64,000 nt of DNA from an uncultured Actinomyces sp. (lineage in GTDB: Bacteria > Actinomycetota > Actinomycetes > Actinomycetales > Actinomycetaceae): positions 1 through 64,000 of the forward strand of contig URAS01000015.1 of NCBI GenBank assembly GCA_900545825.1, in the 5' to 3' direction. The notes beneath the pieces are model-generated. The model had not been told where the DNA came from, did no database searches, and saw only the letters and a list, made by a program, of their open reading frames with translations. The translations under genes were made by a program, and so were the position numbers. Numbering within the stretch: the first letter of the stretch is position 1; every line of letters starts with the position of its first letter. This document shows positions 9,107 to 17,676 of the stretch, one piece after another.

Positions 9107-9367
9107 ATGTCGAAGAGGCTTTCTATCGGAGACATTCGGGTCATCATCGGCTCGGTGTTGGGCATCATCGGAGTGTTTCTGCTGATCTGCGCGGCGTTCA
9201 CGTCGTCGGCGGACGAGCTGGCCAAGTCGGGTGGCGTCCACGCCAACCTGTGGGTCGGCATCTGCATGGTCATCGCTGCGGCGATCATGTGGGCCTGGGC
9301 CTTCGCGTCGCCTGAGGGCGGCAAGAGCCCCGAGGGCCACGAGCACGAGGTGAAGAAAGACGCGTAG
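9107..9367 (+). CDS. small two-helix membrane protein next to the symporter
   Basis: 86 residues with two hydrophobic segments (about 10-30 and 46-66) and a charged, His-containing C-terminal tail. AGGAG at 9097-9101 precedes the ATG. It lies 23 bases after the symporter gene and ends just before a terminator, so the two form one operon. A role as accessory or stabilising subunit of the transporter is inferred from position only. Confidence 0.75.
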   Translation: MSKRLSIGDIRVIIGSVLGIIGVFLLICAAFTSSADELAKSGGVHANLWVGICMVIAAAIMWAWAFASPEGGKSPEGHEHEVKKDA

Positions 9368-9390
9368 TTTCTCGCGTTGACCACAACGAT

Positions 9391-9423
9391 CGGCCCCGCC
9401 AGGCGTCATGCTTGGCGGGGCCG
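9391..9423. terminator. bidirectional terminator between symporter operon and MFS gene
   Basis: CGGCCCCGCCA pairs with TGGCGGGGCCG around a 10-base loop between two convergent genes. It can serve both strands. Confidence 0.75.
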
Positions 9424-9442
9424 AACTCTAGGGTGGGAAGGG

Positions 9443-10909
9443 CTAGGCGGCGATCTCGTCGGTGTAGCCGGAACCGTGACGCTGCCGGTCACGGAGGGCG
9501 ATCAGCAGGGAACAGGCGATGAAGAACGCGAGGACGGCCATGGCGACCTCGTAGGCGTGAACCCACCCGTCGGCCGCGATCGTCGCGAAGAACGCGCTGG
9601 TGACGACAGCGTGGCCGATCGAGGAACAGATCCGTTCGACCGTCTTTTTCACCCCGGCGGCCGCGCCACCCATGACCGGCGGCACCTCGTTGAGCGCCAT
9701 CGTTTGGTTCGAGGCCCCGAGCGTGCCCTGGCCGACGCCGAGGAACACGCCGGGGATGACGAGCCACCACACCGAGGCGCCGTGGCTGCCGACGAGGACC
9801 GCGAGGGCGACGCCGCTGATCATGCCGACGAGGACGCACACCAGCGACCCGACGACGATCGTGCGGCCGTAGCGATAGGCGAAACGCCCCGCGACCAGGG
9901 CGGCGACACCGGAGAGGATGGCGGCCGGCAACCCGATGAGGGCGGCGGTCATCGCCGAGCGCTTGAGGCCGTCCTGGATGAAGAACGTCGTGATGACAAA
10001 GAACGACGCCGACCCCAGATAGAACGTCGCCGACACCGCAGTGCCGCGGGCGAAGCCGGGGAAACGGAAGAGCGCCGGCTCGACGACGGGGGAGCGGCCG
10101 ATCCGCGCATAGTGGCGCTCCCACGCCCACCACGCGGCAATGACGACGGCGGCGCCGACGAGGAGAAACAGCCAGTGGCGGTCGCTCTTCGCCTTCATTA
10201 CGGGCAAGAGGATGAGGAGGACGCCGGTCATCAGCAGCGTGGTTCCGACGACGTCGAGGTCGAGGCGACCGGCCTGGGACGAGCGGGAACGCCCCTCCGT
10301 GGCGAGAGGCAGCCACTTGAGGCCCAACGCCAGTGAAATCACGCCGAGGACGACGTTGAGGAAGAACGCCGAACGCCAGCCGACCGGCGCGCCCAGGGTC
10401 GAGATCGCCGCCCCCGCGAGGAACGGGCAGATCGCAACGCAGACCGACGCGACGACCGAGAACGCGGCGAAAGCCCGAGCTCTGGCGTCGCCGCGGAAGT
10501 GCTGCTGAATGATGCCGATCACCTGCGGGCTGATCATCCCCGCACCGACGCCCTGGAGGATCCGGAACGCGACGAGGACGGTCGGGCTGGTCGCCAGGCC
10601 GCACGCCAGGGCGGCGAGGGTGAAGACGACCTCGCCGGCGAGAAGGAAACGCGAGCGGCCCAGCAGGTCGCCCAGGCGCCCGAAGGGGACGAGAGTGACG
10701 CCGAAAAGCAGCGCGTACCCCGAGAGAATCCACTGGATATGCGCGGGCGAGGCGCCGGTCGCGTGCTGCATCGAGGGAATGACCACGCTGATCATCGACA
10801 CGGCGACGATCGGCATAGCGAGCGGGATGAGGACTGCGGCGAGGATGCGGGGACGGGACACCGCCGGGGCGGCGTCGACGTCATCGGGTTGGGTGAGAGT
10901 CATAGTCAC
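9443..10909 (-). CDS. MFS exporter, DHA2 (EmrB/QacA-like) family
   Basis: 488 residues with about 14 hydrophobic segments, the number typical of the DHA2 drug:H+ antiporters. The loop between segments 2 and 3 has the MFS signature GRLGDLLGRSR, and the antiporter motif C region reads RILQGVGAGMISPQVIGI. It likely exports hydrophobic or cationic compounds; the substrate cannot be predicted. The GTG at 10909 is chosen since TACATT lies six bases upstream with no ribosome binding site, a leaderless arrangement; ATG at 10903 is the alternative. No local regulator gene is adjacent. Confidence 0.87.
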   Translation of the reverse strand: MTMTLTQPDDVDAAPAVSRPRILAAVLIPLAMPIVAVSMISVVIPSMQHATGASPAHIQWILSGYALLFGVTLVPFGRLGDLLGRSRFLLAGEVVFTLAALACGLATSPTVLVAFRILQGVGAGMISPQVIGIIQQHFRGDARARAFAAFSVVASVCVAICPFLAGAAISTLGAPVGWRSAFFLNVVLGVISLALGLKWLPLATEGRSRSSQAGRLDLDVVGTTLLMTGVLLILLPVMKAKSDRHWLFLLVGAAVVIAAWWAWERHYARIGRSPVVEPALFRFPGFARGTAVSATFYLGSASFFVITTFFIQDGLKRSAMTAALIGLPAAILSGVAALVAGRFAYRYGRTIVVGSLVCVLVGMISGVALAVLVGSHGASVWWLVIPGVFLGVGQGTLGASNQTMALNEVPPVMGGAAAGVKKTVERICSSIGHAVVTSAFFATIAADGWVHAYEVAMAVLAFFIACSLLIALRDRQRHGSGYTDEIAA

Positions 10910-10915
10910 GGCAGT

Positions 10916-10921
10916 AATGTA
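10916..10921 (-). promoter_or_regulatory. -10 box of a leaderless promoter (MFS gene)
   Basis: On the reverse strand TACATT lies six bases before the GTG at 10909. Confidence 0.45.
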
Positions 10922-11019
10922 GACCGAACCCCTCAGATGTCCGAACTGTGGTGAGACGACAGGTGTCAGCTGCGGGGCATCCGTGACAAAATGCCAGATC
11001 AGACGCGGTTTAGGATCAG

Positions 11020-11093
11020 TGCCCCCGACACGATTCGAACGTGCGACACCCGCTTTAGGAGAGCGGTGCTCTATCCACTGAGCTACGAGGGCC
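11020..11093 (-). tRNA. tRNA-Arg (anticodon CCT)
   Basis: The reverse strand folds into a standard cloverleaf: acceptor stem GCCCTCG with CGGGGGC, anticodon stem CCGCT/AGCGG, loop CTCCTAA giving anticodon CCT, and T-loop GTTCGAATC. It reads the AGG codon. CCA is not encoded. Confidence 0.95.
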
Positions 11094-11277
11094 AGCGGGA
11101 CTCATCGTACCAGCTCCCACCGGGCGCCAGTACCACCGGGGCCGGCGCCCTCGTGCACTAGGGGGAACTCGACGCGGCGGGCGGCGGCTTGCATAAAACG
11201 CACGGAAACGGTCGCTGATTAATGGCGCGCGGGCCAGCCTCCTCGGGGATACTAGGTCCCGCTATTAAGGTGAGGGC

Positions 11278-14200
11278 GTGAGTGCTCTCAGTAAAATCCG
11301 GTTCCCTTGGGCTCGCGGCGACGACGATCGCCACGACGAGGCCGAAAAGGACGCGTCGGCCGCGACCGTCCACGCCCCGGCACATCCGGACGCGCCCGAG
11401 CAGCACGACGACTCGGCCGCACCCTCCGCCCCGCCCACCCCGACCGATCCTGGCACGCCGGTCGTCCGCCCAGCGGCCCCCACCGAGCCGGTTCCGCCGG
11501 CGCCCGCGCCGCCCGCGCCCCAGAAGGCCGACCCCGAGGACGTCGCCCGCAACCAGGTGGCGGGCATGCTCGAGGGCTGGCGGCAGGAACTCGTCGACCT
11601 CACGGCTGACGGCCCGACGACGGCGTTCATCGAGCTGTCGGCCGCCCACCCGACCGGCGTCGCCCAGCTGTTTGCCGGCCGCCCCACGCGGCTGTCGATC
11701 CTCGTCCGTGAACCCGGCGCCCTCGCGCATGCGCAATCGCAGGCCCGGCACGTCAAGGACGCCCAGCGACTCATGGTGGATTCGCACGGCGTCGGGCCGG
11801 TGTACCTGGCGATCGGCACGGTGTCGTGGACCGAGGGCTCGCAGGCCGACAACCTGCGCACCGGCGCCGCCGCTCACATGGCGCCGGGTACGCCGGCCAT
11901 GCCCGAACGCATTTCCGGGCCGGCGCTGCTGTGCCCCGTCAAGCTCGACATCGAGGAGGACGGCGACGTGGTCATCCGCCGCGAACCCGCCGTCTCGCTG
12001 TGGGGACCGCTGGAGGCCGCCCTCAAGCGTCGCGGCGCCGGCGACCAGATTGAGGCCGTCCTCGCGGCGACCGCGGGCGCTCACGGATTCACGACCACGC
12101 GGGCGCTCAGCGAGCTGCGGCAGATCGGCACGTCCGCCCTCGTGTCGTTCGACCAGTACGATTCGCTGACGATCGGGCAGTACGAGCACCCCGTGCGCGA
12201 CGCCATCAAGGTGCTGGACGACACGGCGGAAAAGCTCGCCGATTCGCCGGTGCTGCGCGCGTTCGCCGGCGTCGAGGGCGCCGACAAGCGCGTGTGGTCG
12301 CAGCTGCCGACCCCGCAGCCGGCCGACCGCGACCCGCGGGCCGAGCACGGCGTCGGCGACCTCGAACCGAACCAGCACGACGCCCTCGACGCGGTGGCGA
12401 CGGGCGCCCACCTGTTCCTCAACACGCCCGCCGGGGCCACGTCCGCGGCGACCGTCCTGGCGATCCTCGTCGACCAGATCCTCGCGGGACGCCGCGTCGC
12501 CTACGTCGCGGGAACGACGCAGGTCGCGCAGGCTTTGGTGGCCGAGGCGCGGCTGCGTGGCGTCGAGAACATGGTCGCCGACTTTACCCAGCCCGACTGG
12601 CAGAGCCAGGTGTCGCAGCGCGTCCTCGACGCCCTCAACCAGCCCGAGGTCGACGTCACCGATCCCCAGATCACCCAGCTGCGCACCGAGCTCACGCGTG
12701 TGCGCGCCGACCTGGGCGGATACATGGACCGCCTGCACGAGCGCAAGGCACCGTGGGGCGTGTCGGCCTACGACTGCCTGCAGGTCCTCACCGACCTGAC
12801 ATCCGGCAGCGTCGTCCCGCGCACCCGCGTGCGGTTCAGCCCCGAGGTGCTGACGAAGATCGGGGCCGACGGCGCCGACCGTGCTCGCGCGGTGATCGAC
12901 GAGGCCGACCGGCTGGGCATCATCCGCAAGACGCAGACGGTCAGCCCGTGGCATCGGGTCCTCGTCAAGTCGCCCGACGCCGTCGACCACGTGGTCGAGC
13001 AGGTCCGACACGTCAGCGACCAGACGCTCGCCGAGGTGCTGGCCGACATCGACCAGACCGTCCGTGAAACCGGGCTGCGGCACCCCGAGACGCTGGCTGA
13101 CTGGCAGGACCAGCTCCACATGCTCGAGGGCGTCCGCGACTCGCTGGACGTCTTCAAACCCCAAATTTTCGAGGCGTCCGCGGCCGACATGGTCATCGCC
13201 ACCGCGTCGAAGAAGTGGCGCGAGGAACGCTCGATCCACATGAAGGGCGGCCAGCGGCGCCGCCTGGTCAAGCAGGCGCGCGAATACGTCCGCGACGGCC
13301 GCACGGTCGAGGACCTGCACGCCGAGCTGATCCGCGTGCAGGAGCAGCGTCGCATTTGGCGCGACTACACCGACGGCGGCGGCTACCCCGTGCTGCCGGA
13401 GGGCCTGGCCCGCATGCAGGCCGACGCCCGCGACCTGGGCAACCAGCTGCGCGACCTCGAACCCGAGCTGGGCCCCAGCTACGAGAAACTGGCCGAGTGG
13501 CCGCTGGCGGTCCTCGACCGGCAGCTGGGCGCGCTCGCGGACGACGACGAGGCGATCGAGCTGCTGCCCGAACGCGTGACGACGCTGGCCGAGATCCACG
13601 AACTGGGCCTCGACGCCCTCATCGATGACCTGCGCGAACGCGGCGTCCCCGCGTCGAAGGCGACGGCCGAGCTCGACCTCGCGTGGTGGGCGTCGGCGCT
13701 GTCGCACCTCCTGCACTCCGACAAGCGGCTGGCGACCTTCGACGGCGACACCCTCGAGGAGCTGGTCGAGAAGCTGGGTGAACTCGATTTGGCGCAGGTC
13801 AACTCGCTGTCGATCGAGGCGCAGCGGACCTTCCGGACGATGACGGCGCGCCGCCTCGAGCGCCGCCGGGCCGAGGCCGAACAGCTGCGCCTGGCCATCG
13901 AATCCGGGTCGGTCGGCGGCCTCATGCACGCCGTCGGCGTGTCGTCGCTGGGCCGCTCTCTCGTGCCGCTGCAGATCATTCCGCCGGCCCTCGTCGCCCA
14001 ATTCGTCGGCGGCGACGAGCCCACCGACCTCGTCATTTTCGAGGGCATCGAAACAACCCCCGAGGGCGAACTGGCTGCCGCGCTGGGCGAAGCCCGCCAG
14101 GTTGTCGTCGTCGGCGACAGCCGCCGCGGCGGGTCGGGGCTGGTGCCCACGGCTTCCGGGATGTTCCCATCGGTCACGCTGCCGATCCGCGGCCAGCGCG

Positions 14201-15525
14201 TCAACGGCGTCGTCGCGAAGTTCCTCGCCGATCACGGCCTGGGCGCCGAGATCGAGCAGATCGCGCAGCCCTCGCATCCGGCCGGCATCGAATTCGTCCT
14301 CCTCGACGGGCGCGGGATGCCCGCGCCGGGCGTCAACGCCGTCGAGTCGACGGCGACCGAGGTCGCGAAAGTCGTCGACCTCGTCATCGCCCACGCCCTC
14401 GAGCGGCCCGACGAGTCGCTGGGCGTTGTCGCCTTCAACGAGCGCCACGCCCAACGCCTGCGCGAGGCCGTGATCTCGGCGGTCGCCGACTCACCGGCGA
14501 TCGACAGCTTTTTCACGTCGAACCGGCCCGAGCCGTTCGTCGTCGTCCCGCTCGAGCGTTGCGCCGGCATGACGCGCGACCGCGTCATCTGCTCGATCGG
14601 CTACGGCAAGACCCCGCACGGGCGCGTCATCCACGACTTCGGGGCGGTGGTCGGCGAGTCCGGGCCGTCGTTCCTCGTCAACGCCCTCGTGACGACGCGC
14701 GGCGACCTGACGATCGTCACGTCGCTGGACCCCGACGAGGTCGACATCACGCGCATCCCCACCGAGGGTGCGACGATGCTCTACGACCTCCTCAAGCTGG
14801 CCAAGTACGCGCCGAAAGACCGGTCGCCGCTGGAAATCGCGCGCGACCTCGACGAAGAAGAGGGCGCCCCGGATCGGCTGCTCGTCGACCTGGCCGAGCG
14901 GCTGTACTCGCTGGGCCTCACGGTCGTCCCCAACGTCGGCCCGGCCGAGGGCCTGCAGATCCCGCTGGCGATCGGCCACCCCGATCTGCCGGACGACCTG
15001 CTGGTCGCCGTCCTCACCGACAACGAGCGCTACGTGAACGAGCGGTCGCTGCGTCGCCGCGACCGGCTGTGGGCGCAGAAGCTGCAGGAATACGGCTGGG
15101 TCACCCACATGGTGTTCTCGACCGCCGTGTTCATGGACCCGCAGGGCGAGGCCGAACGGATCCTCCAGAAGGTCCTCGACGTCGTCGAGGAACGCACCGC
15201 GCCCGACCGGGCGATGCCCGAGGTTCCCGACCAGATTGACGACACCGAGTTTGGGCTCGACGCGTCCGCGCCGGCGGCCGAGCCCGTGGCCGACCAGCCG
15301 GTTGAGCAGCGCGTTCTTCGTCCTCGGATCGCCCGCGGGCTGCCGATGGCGGCCTACTCGGACGACCAGCTGGACGATCTCCTCGCGTGGATCCGCTCGG
15401 ACGGCGTGGACCGTTCGGTGGACGAGGAAGTCGAGGAGCTGGCCGAAGAACTGGGGCTGACCAGGCGCGGTGCCCAGATCGACGCGATCCTCGCCCACGT
15501 TGCCCGCCGGGGTCGCGATGAGTGA
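11278..15525 (+). CDS. large DUF4011-type helicase-nuclease homologue with degenerate active sites
   Basis: 1415 residues. After a Pro/Ala-rich acidic N-terminus (1-80), residues about 90-300 resemble DUF4011. A superfamily 1 helicase core follows, recognisable from landmarks such as VVVVGD, RDRVICSIGYG and FLVNALVTTRGDLTIVTS. Walker A is NTPAGATSA at 382-390, with no GKT lysine; the Walker B position is VIFEGIE near 919-925, without the DE pair. Residues about 1199-1300 align with the nuclease domain usual at the C-terminus of these proteins, but the catalytic Asp is Pro1229 and the Glu is Leu1246. It therefore looks catalytically dead in both parts, yet is an intact long frame with normal core composition. 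A structural or regulatory role is inferred. A coiled region lies around 640-900. Confidence 0.75.
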   Translation: MSALSKIRFPWARGDDDRHDEAEKDASAATVHAPAHPDAPEQHDDSAAPSAPPTPTDPGTPVVRPAAPTEPVPPAPAPPAPQKADPEDVARNQVAGMLEGWRQELVDLTADGPTTAFIELSAAHPTGVAQLFAGRPTRLSILVREPGALAHAQSQARHVKDAQRLMVDSHGVGPVYLAIGTVSWTEGSQADNLRTGAAAHMAPGTPAMPERISGPALLCPVKLDIEEDGDVVIRREPAVSLWGPLEAALKRRGAGDQIEAVLAATAGAHGFTTTRALSELRQIGTSALVSFDQYDSLTIGQYEHPVRDAIKVLDDTAEKLADSPVLRAFAGVEGADKRVWSQLPTPQPADRDPRAEHGVGDLEPNQHDALDAVATGAHLFLNTPAGATSAATVLAILVDQILAGRRVAYVAGTTQVAQALVAEARLRGVENMVADFTQPDWQSQVSQRVLDALNQPEVDVTDPQITQLRTELTRVRADLGGYMDRLHERKAPWGVSAYDCLQVLTDLTSGSVVPRTRVRFSPEVLTKIGADGADRARAVIDEADRLGIIRKTQTVSPWHRVLVKSPDAVDHVVEQVRHVSDQTLAEVLADIDQTVRETGLRHPETLADWQDQLHMLEGVRDSLDVFKPQIFEASAADMVIATASKKWREERSIHMKGGQRRRLVKQAREYVRDGRTVEDLHAELIRVQEQRRIWRDYTDGGGYPVLPEGLARMQADARDLGNQLRDLEPELGPSYEKLAEWPLAVLDRQLGALADDDEAIELLPERVTTLAEIHELGLDALIDDLRERGVPASKATAELDLAWWASALSHLLHSDKRLATFDGDTLEELVEKLGELDLAQVNSLSIEAQRTFRTMTARRLERRRAEAEQLRLAIESGSVGGLMHAVGVSSLGRSLVPLQIIPPALVAQFVGGDEPTDLVIFEGIETTPEGELAAALGEARQVVVVGDSRRGGSGLVPTASGMFPSVTLPIRGQRVNGVVAKFLADHGLGAEIEQIAQPSHPAGIEFVLLDGRGMPAPGVNAVESTATEVAKVVDLVIAHALERPDESLGVVAFNERHAQRLREAVISAVADSPAIDSFFTSNRPEPFVVVPLERCAGMTRDRVICSIGYGKTPHGRVIHDFGAVVGESGPSFLVNALVTTRGDLTIVTSLDPDEVDITRIPTEGATMLYDLLKLAKYAPKDRSPLEIARDLDEEEGAPDRLLVDLAERLYSLGLTVVPNVGPAEGLQIPLAIGHPDLPDDLLVAVLTDNERYVNERSLRRRDRLWAQKLQEYGWVTHMVFSTAVFMDPQGEAERILQKVLDVVEERTAPDRAMPEVPDQIDDTEFGLDASAPAAEPVADQPVEQRVLRPRIARGLPMAAYSDDQLDDLLAWIRSDGVDRSVDEEVEELAEELGLTRRGAQIDAILAHVARRGRDE

Positions 15526-15754
15526 GTCGGACGCTTCGGCTGAGTCGGGCACCCCGGAAGCGACGCCCTCCCGGGGCGCGCATCGCGCCGCCGTCTATAT
15601 CTCGCGGCGCGACCGCGAGGCGATGGCGGCCGGCAAACAGACGTCGTGGGAAGAGACGGCCGACGTGTCCGAGCGCCGCGAACAGGCGTCCTCGATGAGC
15701 CCCGCCGGCCCGAATGATCGGCGGCTGCTCGACGACGTGCCGCCGCACTACTAG
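15518..15754 (+). CDS. small hypothetical protein overlapping the helicase-like gene
   Basis: 78 residues, hydrophilic, with no recognised domain and no membrane segment. Its ATG at 15518 overlaps the stop of the preceding gene by eight bases, so it is probably translationally coupled to it. A strong terminator follows. The tight coupling suggests a functional link with the helicase-like protein, but nothing in the sequence says what it does. Confidence 0.65.
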   Translation: MSESDASAESGTPEATPSRGAHRAAVYISRRDREAMAAGKQTSWEETADVSERREQASSMSPAGPNDRRLLDDVPPHY

Positions 15755-15768
15755 GCGGAAGAGATACG

Positions 15769-15829
15769 ACGGGGCCGGGCCTGCTCGCCACCATTCGGGT
15801 GGTGTGGCAGGCCCGGCCCCGTGTTCTTA
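15769..15829. terminator. strong bidirectional terminator
   Basis: A 16-bp stem, ACGGGGCCGGGCCTGC with its exact complement ending at 15822, followed by a T-rich stretch. It separates the helicase-like operon from the convergent mscL gene. Confidence 0.85.
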
Positions 15830-15843
15830 TTGGCTCGGCTGCG

Positions 15844-16293
15844 CTACTCGGCGGCGCCCGGGCGCTGCGGCTGGGCAGCCAGCAGGTCGCGGATCTCGGT
15901 GAGGAGGGCGACGTTCGGGTCGACCGGAGCAGGCGCCGCGTCGGCCTCGTCCTTCTCCTTCTTTGCGCGCGCGACGGCAGCGGCGTTGAGCTTGTTCATC
16001 GGGAGGACGATGAGGAAGTAGACGGCCGCCGCGATCAACAGGAAGTTGACGAGGGCCGTGATGATCGCGCCCGGCTGCACGGTGGCCGAGCGGACATGAA
16101 ACTCGAGGACGTTGTCGAAGTTCGGCTTGCCGACCAAGCCGGCGATCAGAGGATTAATGAACTTCTCGACGATTGCCGTCACCACTGCGGTGAACGCACC
16201 GCCGATAACGATACCGACGGCCATCTCCATCGCGTTGCCGCGAGCGATAAAAGCCTTAAAACCGGCGAAAACGCCTTGCTTTTCGTCAGCCAT
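15844..16293 (-). CDS. mscL: large-conductance mechanosensitive channel MscL
   Basis: 149 residues. The N-terminus (FAGFKAFIARGNAMEMAVGIVIGGAFT) is the classic MscL amphipathic helix plus first membrane segment, and a second segment follows at about 75-98. The channel opens under membrane tension and releases solutes during osmotic downshock. The charged C-terminal helix is present. The ATG at 16293 has AAAGGGAA just upstream; the open frame beyond it lacks conserved sequence. It overlaps the end of the SAF-domain gene by eight bases, so the two are co-transcribed. Confidence 0.95.
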   Translation of the reverse strand: MADEKQGVFAGFKAFIARGNAMEMAVGIVIGGAFTAVVTAIVEKFINPLIAGLVGKPNFDNVLEFHVRSATVQPGAIITALVNFLLIAAAVYFLIVLPMNKLNAAAVARAKKEKDEADAAPAPVDPNVALLTEIRDLLAAQPQRPGAAE

Positions 16294-16930
16294 GATTCCC
16301 TTTCGATTGGGTCGTAGAAGAGCTATCGGAGCCTTGGGCCCCCACGACGCCCAGCAGCAACGGTTGCGTGCTGGCGCGCGCCAGTACGACGCTAGCAACG
16401 TCGGGGAAAATGGCCACATCCGCCATGGCTTGGTCATCGCCAGTCAACCTGTGACTTTCGTCCCTTACACTAAGTATTCGCACGTCAGAGGCGATCTGCG
16501 TCGCCTCGGACTCGTCCTCGCCGGGTGGCGCGTAAAGGTCGACGCGCGTGCCCGGCTGCGCAAGGCCGACGGACAGGGGAGACAGCGGCACGGTGACCGT
16601 CACGCGGCCCGCCGGATCGCGGCCGTTGCCCACGCCACGCACGAGGCCGGTCGATACGACGGTCTTCTCCGGCAGTGCGGCCACCACCGTATGTCCGATG
16701 ACCTGCGATTTCGTCAGCGCGTGGTCGGGGACGGCGGCCCTGGGCAGCGAGACGTCCTCGAGGTCGGACTCGCCGAGCGTGTCGCCGGCCGAGACGCTGT
16801 GCGCCAGCCGGCACGCGTCGACGCGGACGTAGCGGGGCGCCTCGGCGTGGACCAGCGAACAGATCGCGGCGGCGACGAGGGCGGCGGCGATCGCCCAGCG
16901 GGCGCGCCACAGAAGGTAACGCATATCCAT
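16286..16930 (-). CDS. SAF-domain membrane protein (CpaB/RcpC-like)
   Basis: 214 residues: one N-terminal membrane segment (about 12-28), then an SAF domain at about 35-100 (RLAHSVSAGDTLGESDLEDV) and an extracytoplasmic remainder. SAF domains occur in CpaB/RcpC pilus-assembly proteins and in carbohydrate-binding proteins. No pilus genes are nearby, so a pilus role is not supported. The pairing with mscL beside the folate cyclo-ligase and moeA genes is a conserved actinobacterial arrangement. Start codons at 16930 and 16924 (both ATG) are equally likely. Confidence 0.7.
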   Translation of the reverse strand: MDMRYLLWRARWAIAAALVAAAICSLVHAEAPRYVRVDACRLAHSVSAGDTLGESDLEDVSLPRAAVPDHALTKSQVIGHTVVAALPEKTVVSTGLVRGVGNGRDPAGRVTVTVPLSPLSVGLAQPGTRVDLYAPPGEDESEATQIASDVRILSVRDESHRLTGDDQAMADVAIFPDVASVVLARASTQPLLLGVVGAQGSDSSSTTQSKGNHG

Positions 16931-16999
16931 GCCGCCAGCCTGCCCGGGTCGCGGCGCCGGCGTGCGGCGCGGGCGGCCGCGTTATGGAATAGGCGAACG

Positions 17000-17605
17000 T
17001 TATCGTCCCGTGGGGACAAAGAACCGCGTCGGCGTGACGACGAGGTCGACGGGCAGGTCGTGGGGCTCGTGCGGCACATCCACGACGACGTCCTCGTCCC
17101 AGGTCACGCCTACCCGCAGGGCGCGGGGCAGGCGGGGGAGGGCGCGGTCGTACCAGCCGCCGCCCTGGCCCAGCCGATAGCCGCGCCGGTCGAGCGCCAG
17201 TGCGGGGATGAGGCAGAGATCGATGCCGGCGAGCTCGGCGTCGCCGGCCGGGGGCAGCGCGGTGCCGGCGCGGGCGATAGCGTGCGCCTGTTCGTCGGTC
17301 ACCTTTTCGGGGTCCCAGCGCACCCAATCGGGGGCCATCCCGGCGGGCGTGCGGGTCGGCTGGGGCAGGTAAAGGGGCACGTCACGCAGGAAATCGACGA
17401 CGCCGGCCGTCGGGACCTCGGTGCCGTAGGACAGGTAGACCGCGGCCGCCCTCAGCGGACGGTCGGCCTTCGCCAGGGCAGCGCCGAGCTGCCGGGCCAC
17501 CGCCGCCGGGGCGTCCTCGAGATAGCGTCGTGTCGCCCGTTCGGCGCGGATTCTGGCGCGCCATTGGGCTTTGTGTTCGCGTGCGCAACGCGGCGGCTGG
17601 CTCAT
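17000..17605 (-). CDS. 5-formyltetrahydrofolate cyclo-ligase
   Basis: 201 residues, close to the family norm. It converts 5-formyl-THF to 5,10-methenyl-THF with ATP. The signature GYRLGQGGGWYDR for the ATP/folate site is present, as are the N-terminal basic helix (RARIRAERATRR) and the SYGTEVPT block. It is divergent from the moeA/glp gene, with only 71 bases between the two starts. A CACAAT box seven bases before the ATG hints at a leaderless transcript. Confidence 0.92.
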   Translation of the reverse strand: MSQPPRCAREHKAQWRARIRAERATRRYLEDAPAAVARQLGAALAKADRPLRAAAVYLSYGTEVPTAGVVDFLRDVPLYLPQPTRTPAGMAPDWVRWDPEKVTDEQAHAIARAGTALPPAGDAELAGIDLCLIPALALDRRGYRLGQGGGWYDRALPRLPRALRVGVTWDEDVVVDVPHEPHDLPVDLVVTPTRFFVPTGR

Positions 17606-17676
17606 AGGCGTTATTGTGGCACTGACAACCCAGCTTGGGGCGCGTGGCGCACGGGCCCCGCCGGAAGGAGAACTGC

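Noticed and set aside
9377..10336. 319-codon forward frame opposite the MFS exporter
   Set aside because: Low-complexity Asp/Glu/Arg-rich shadow; the reverse frame has clear MFS motifs.
11158..14454. 1098-codon open frame on the reverse strand opposite the helicase-like gene
   Set aside because: It mirrors the codon pattern of the forward gene (high-GC genes keep the opposite frame open), has no domain, and includes the repeated low-complexity residues expected of a shadow.
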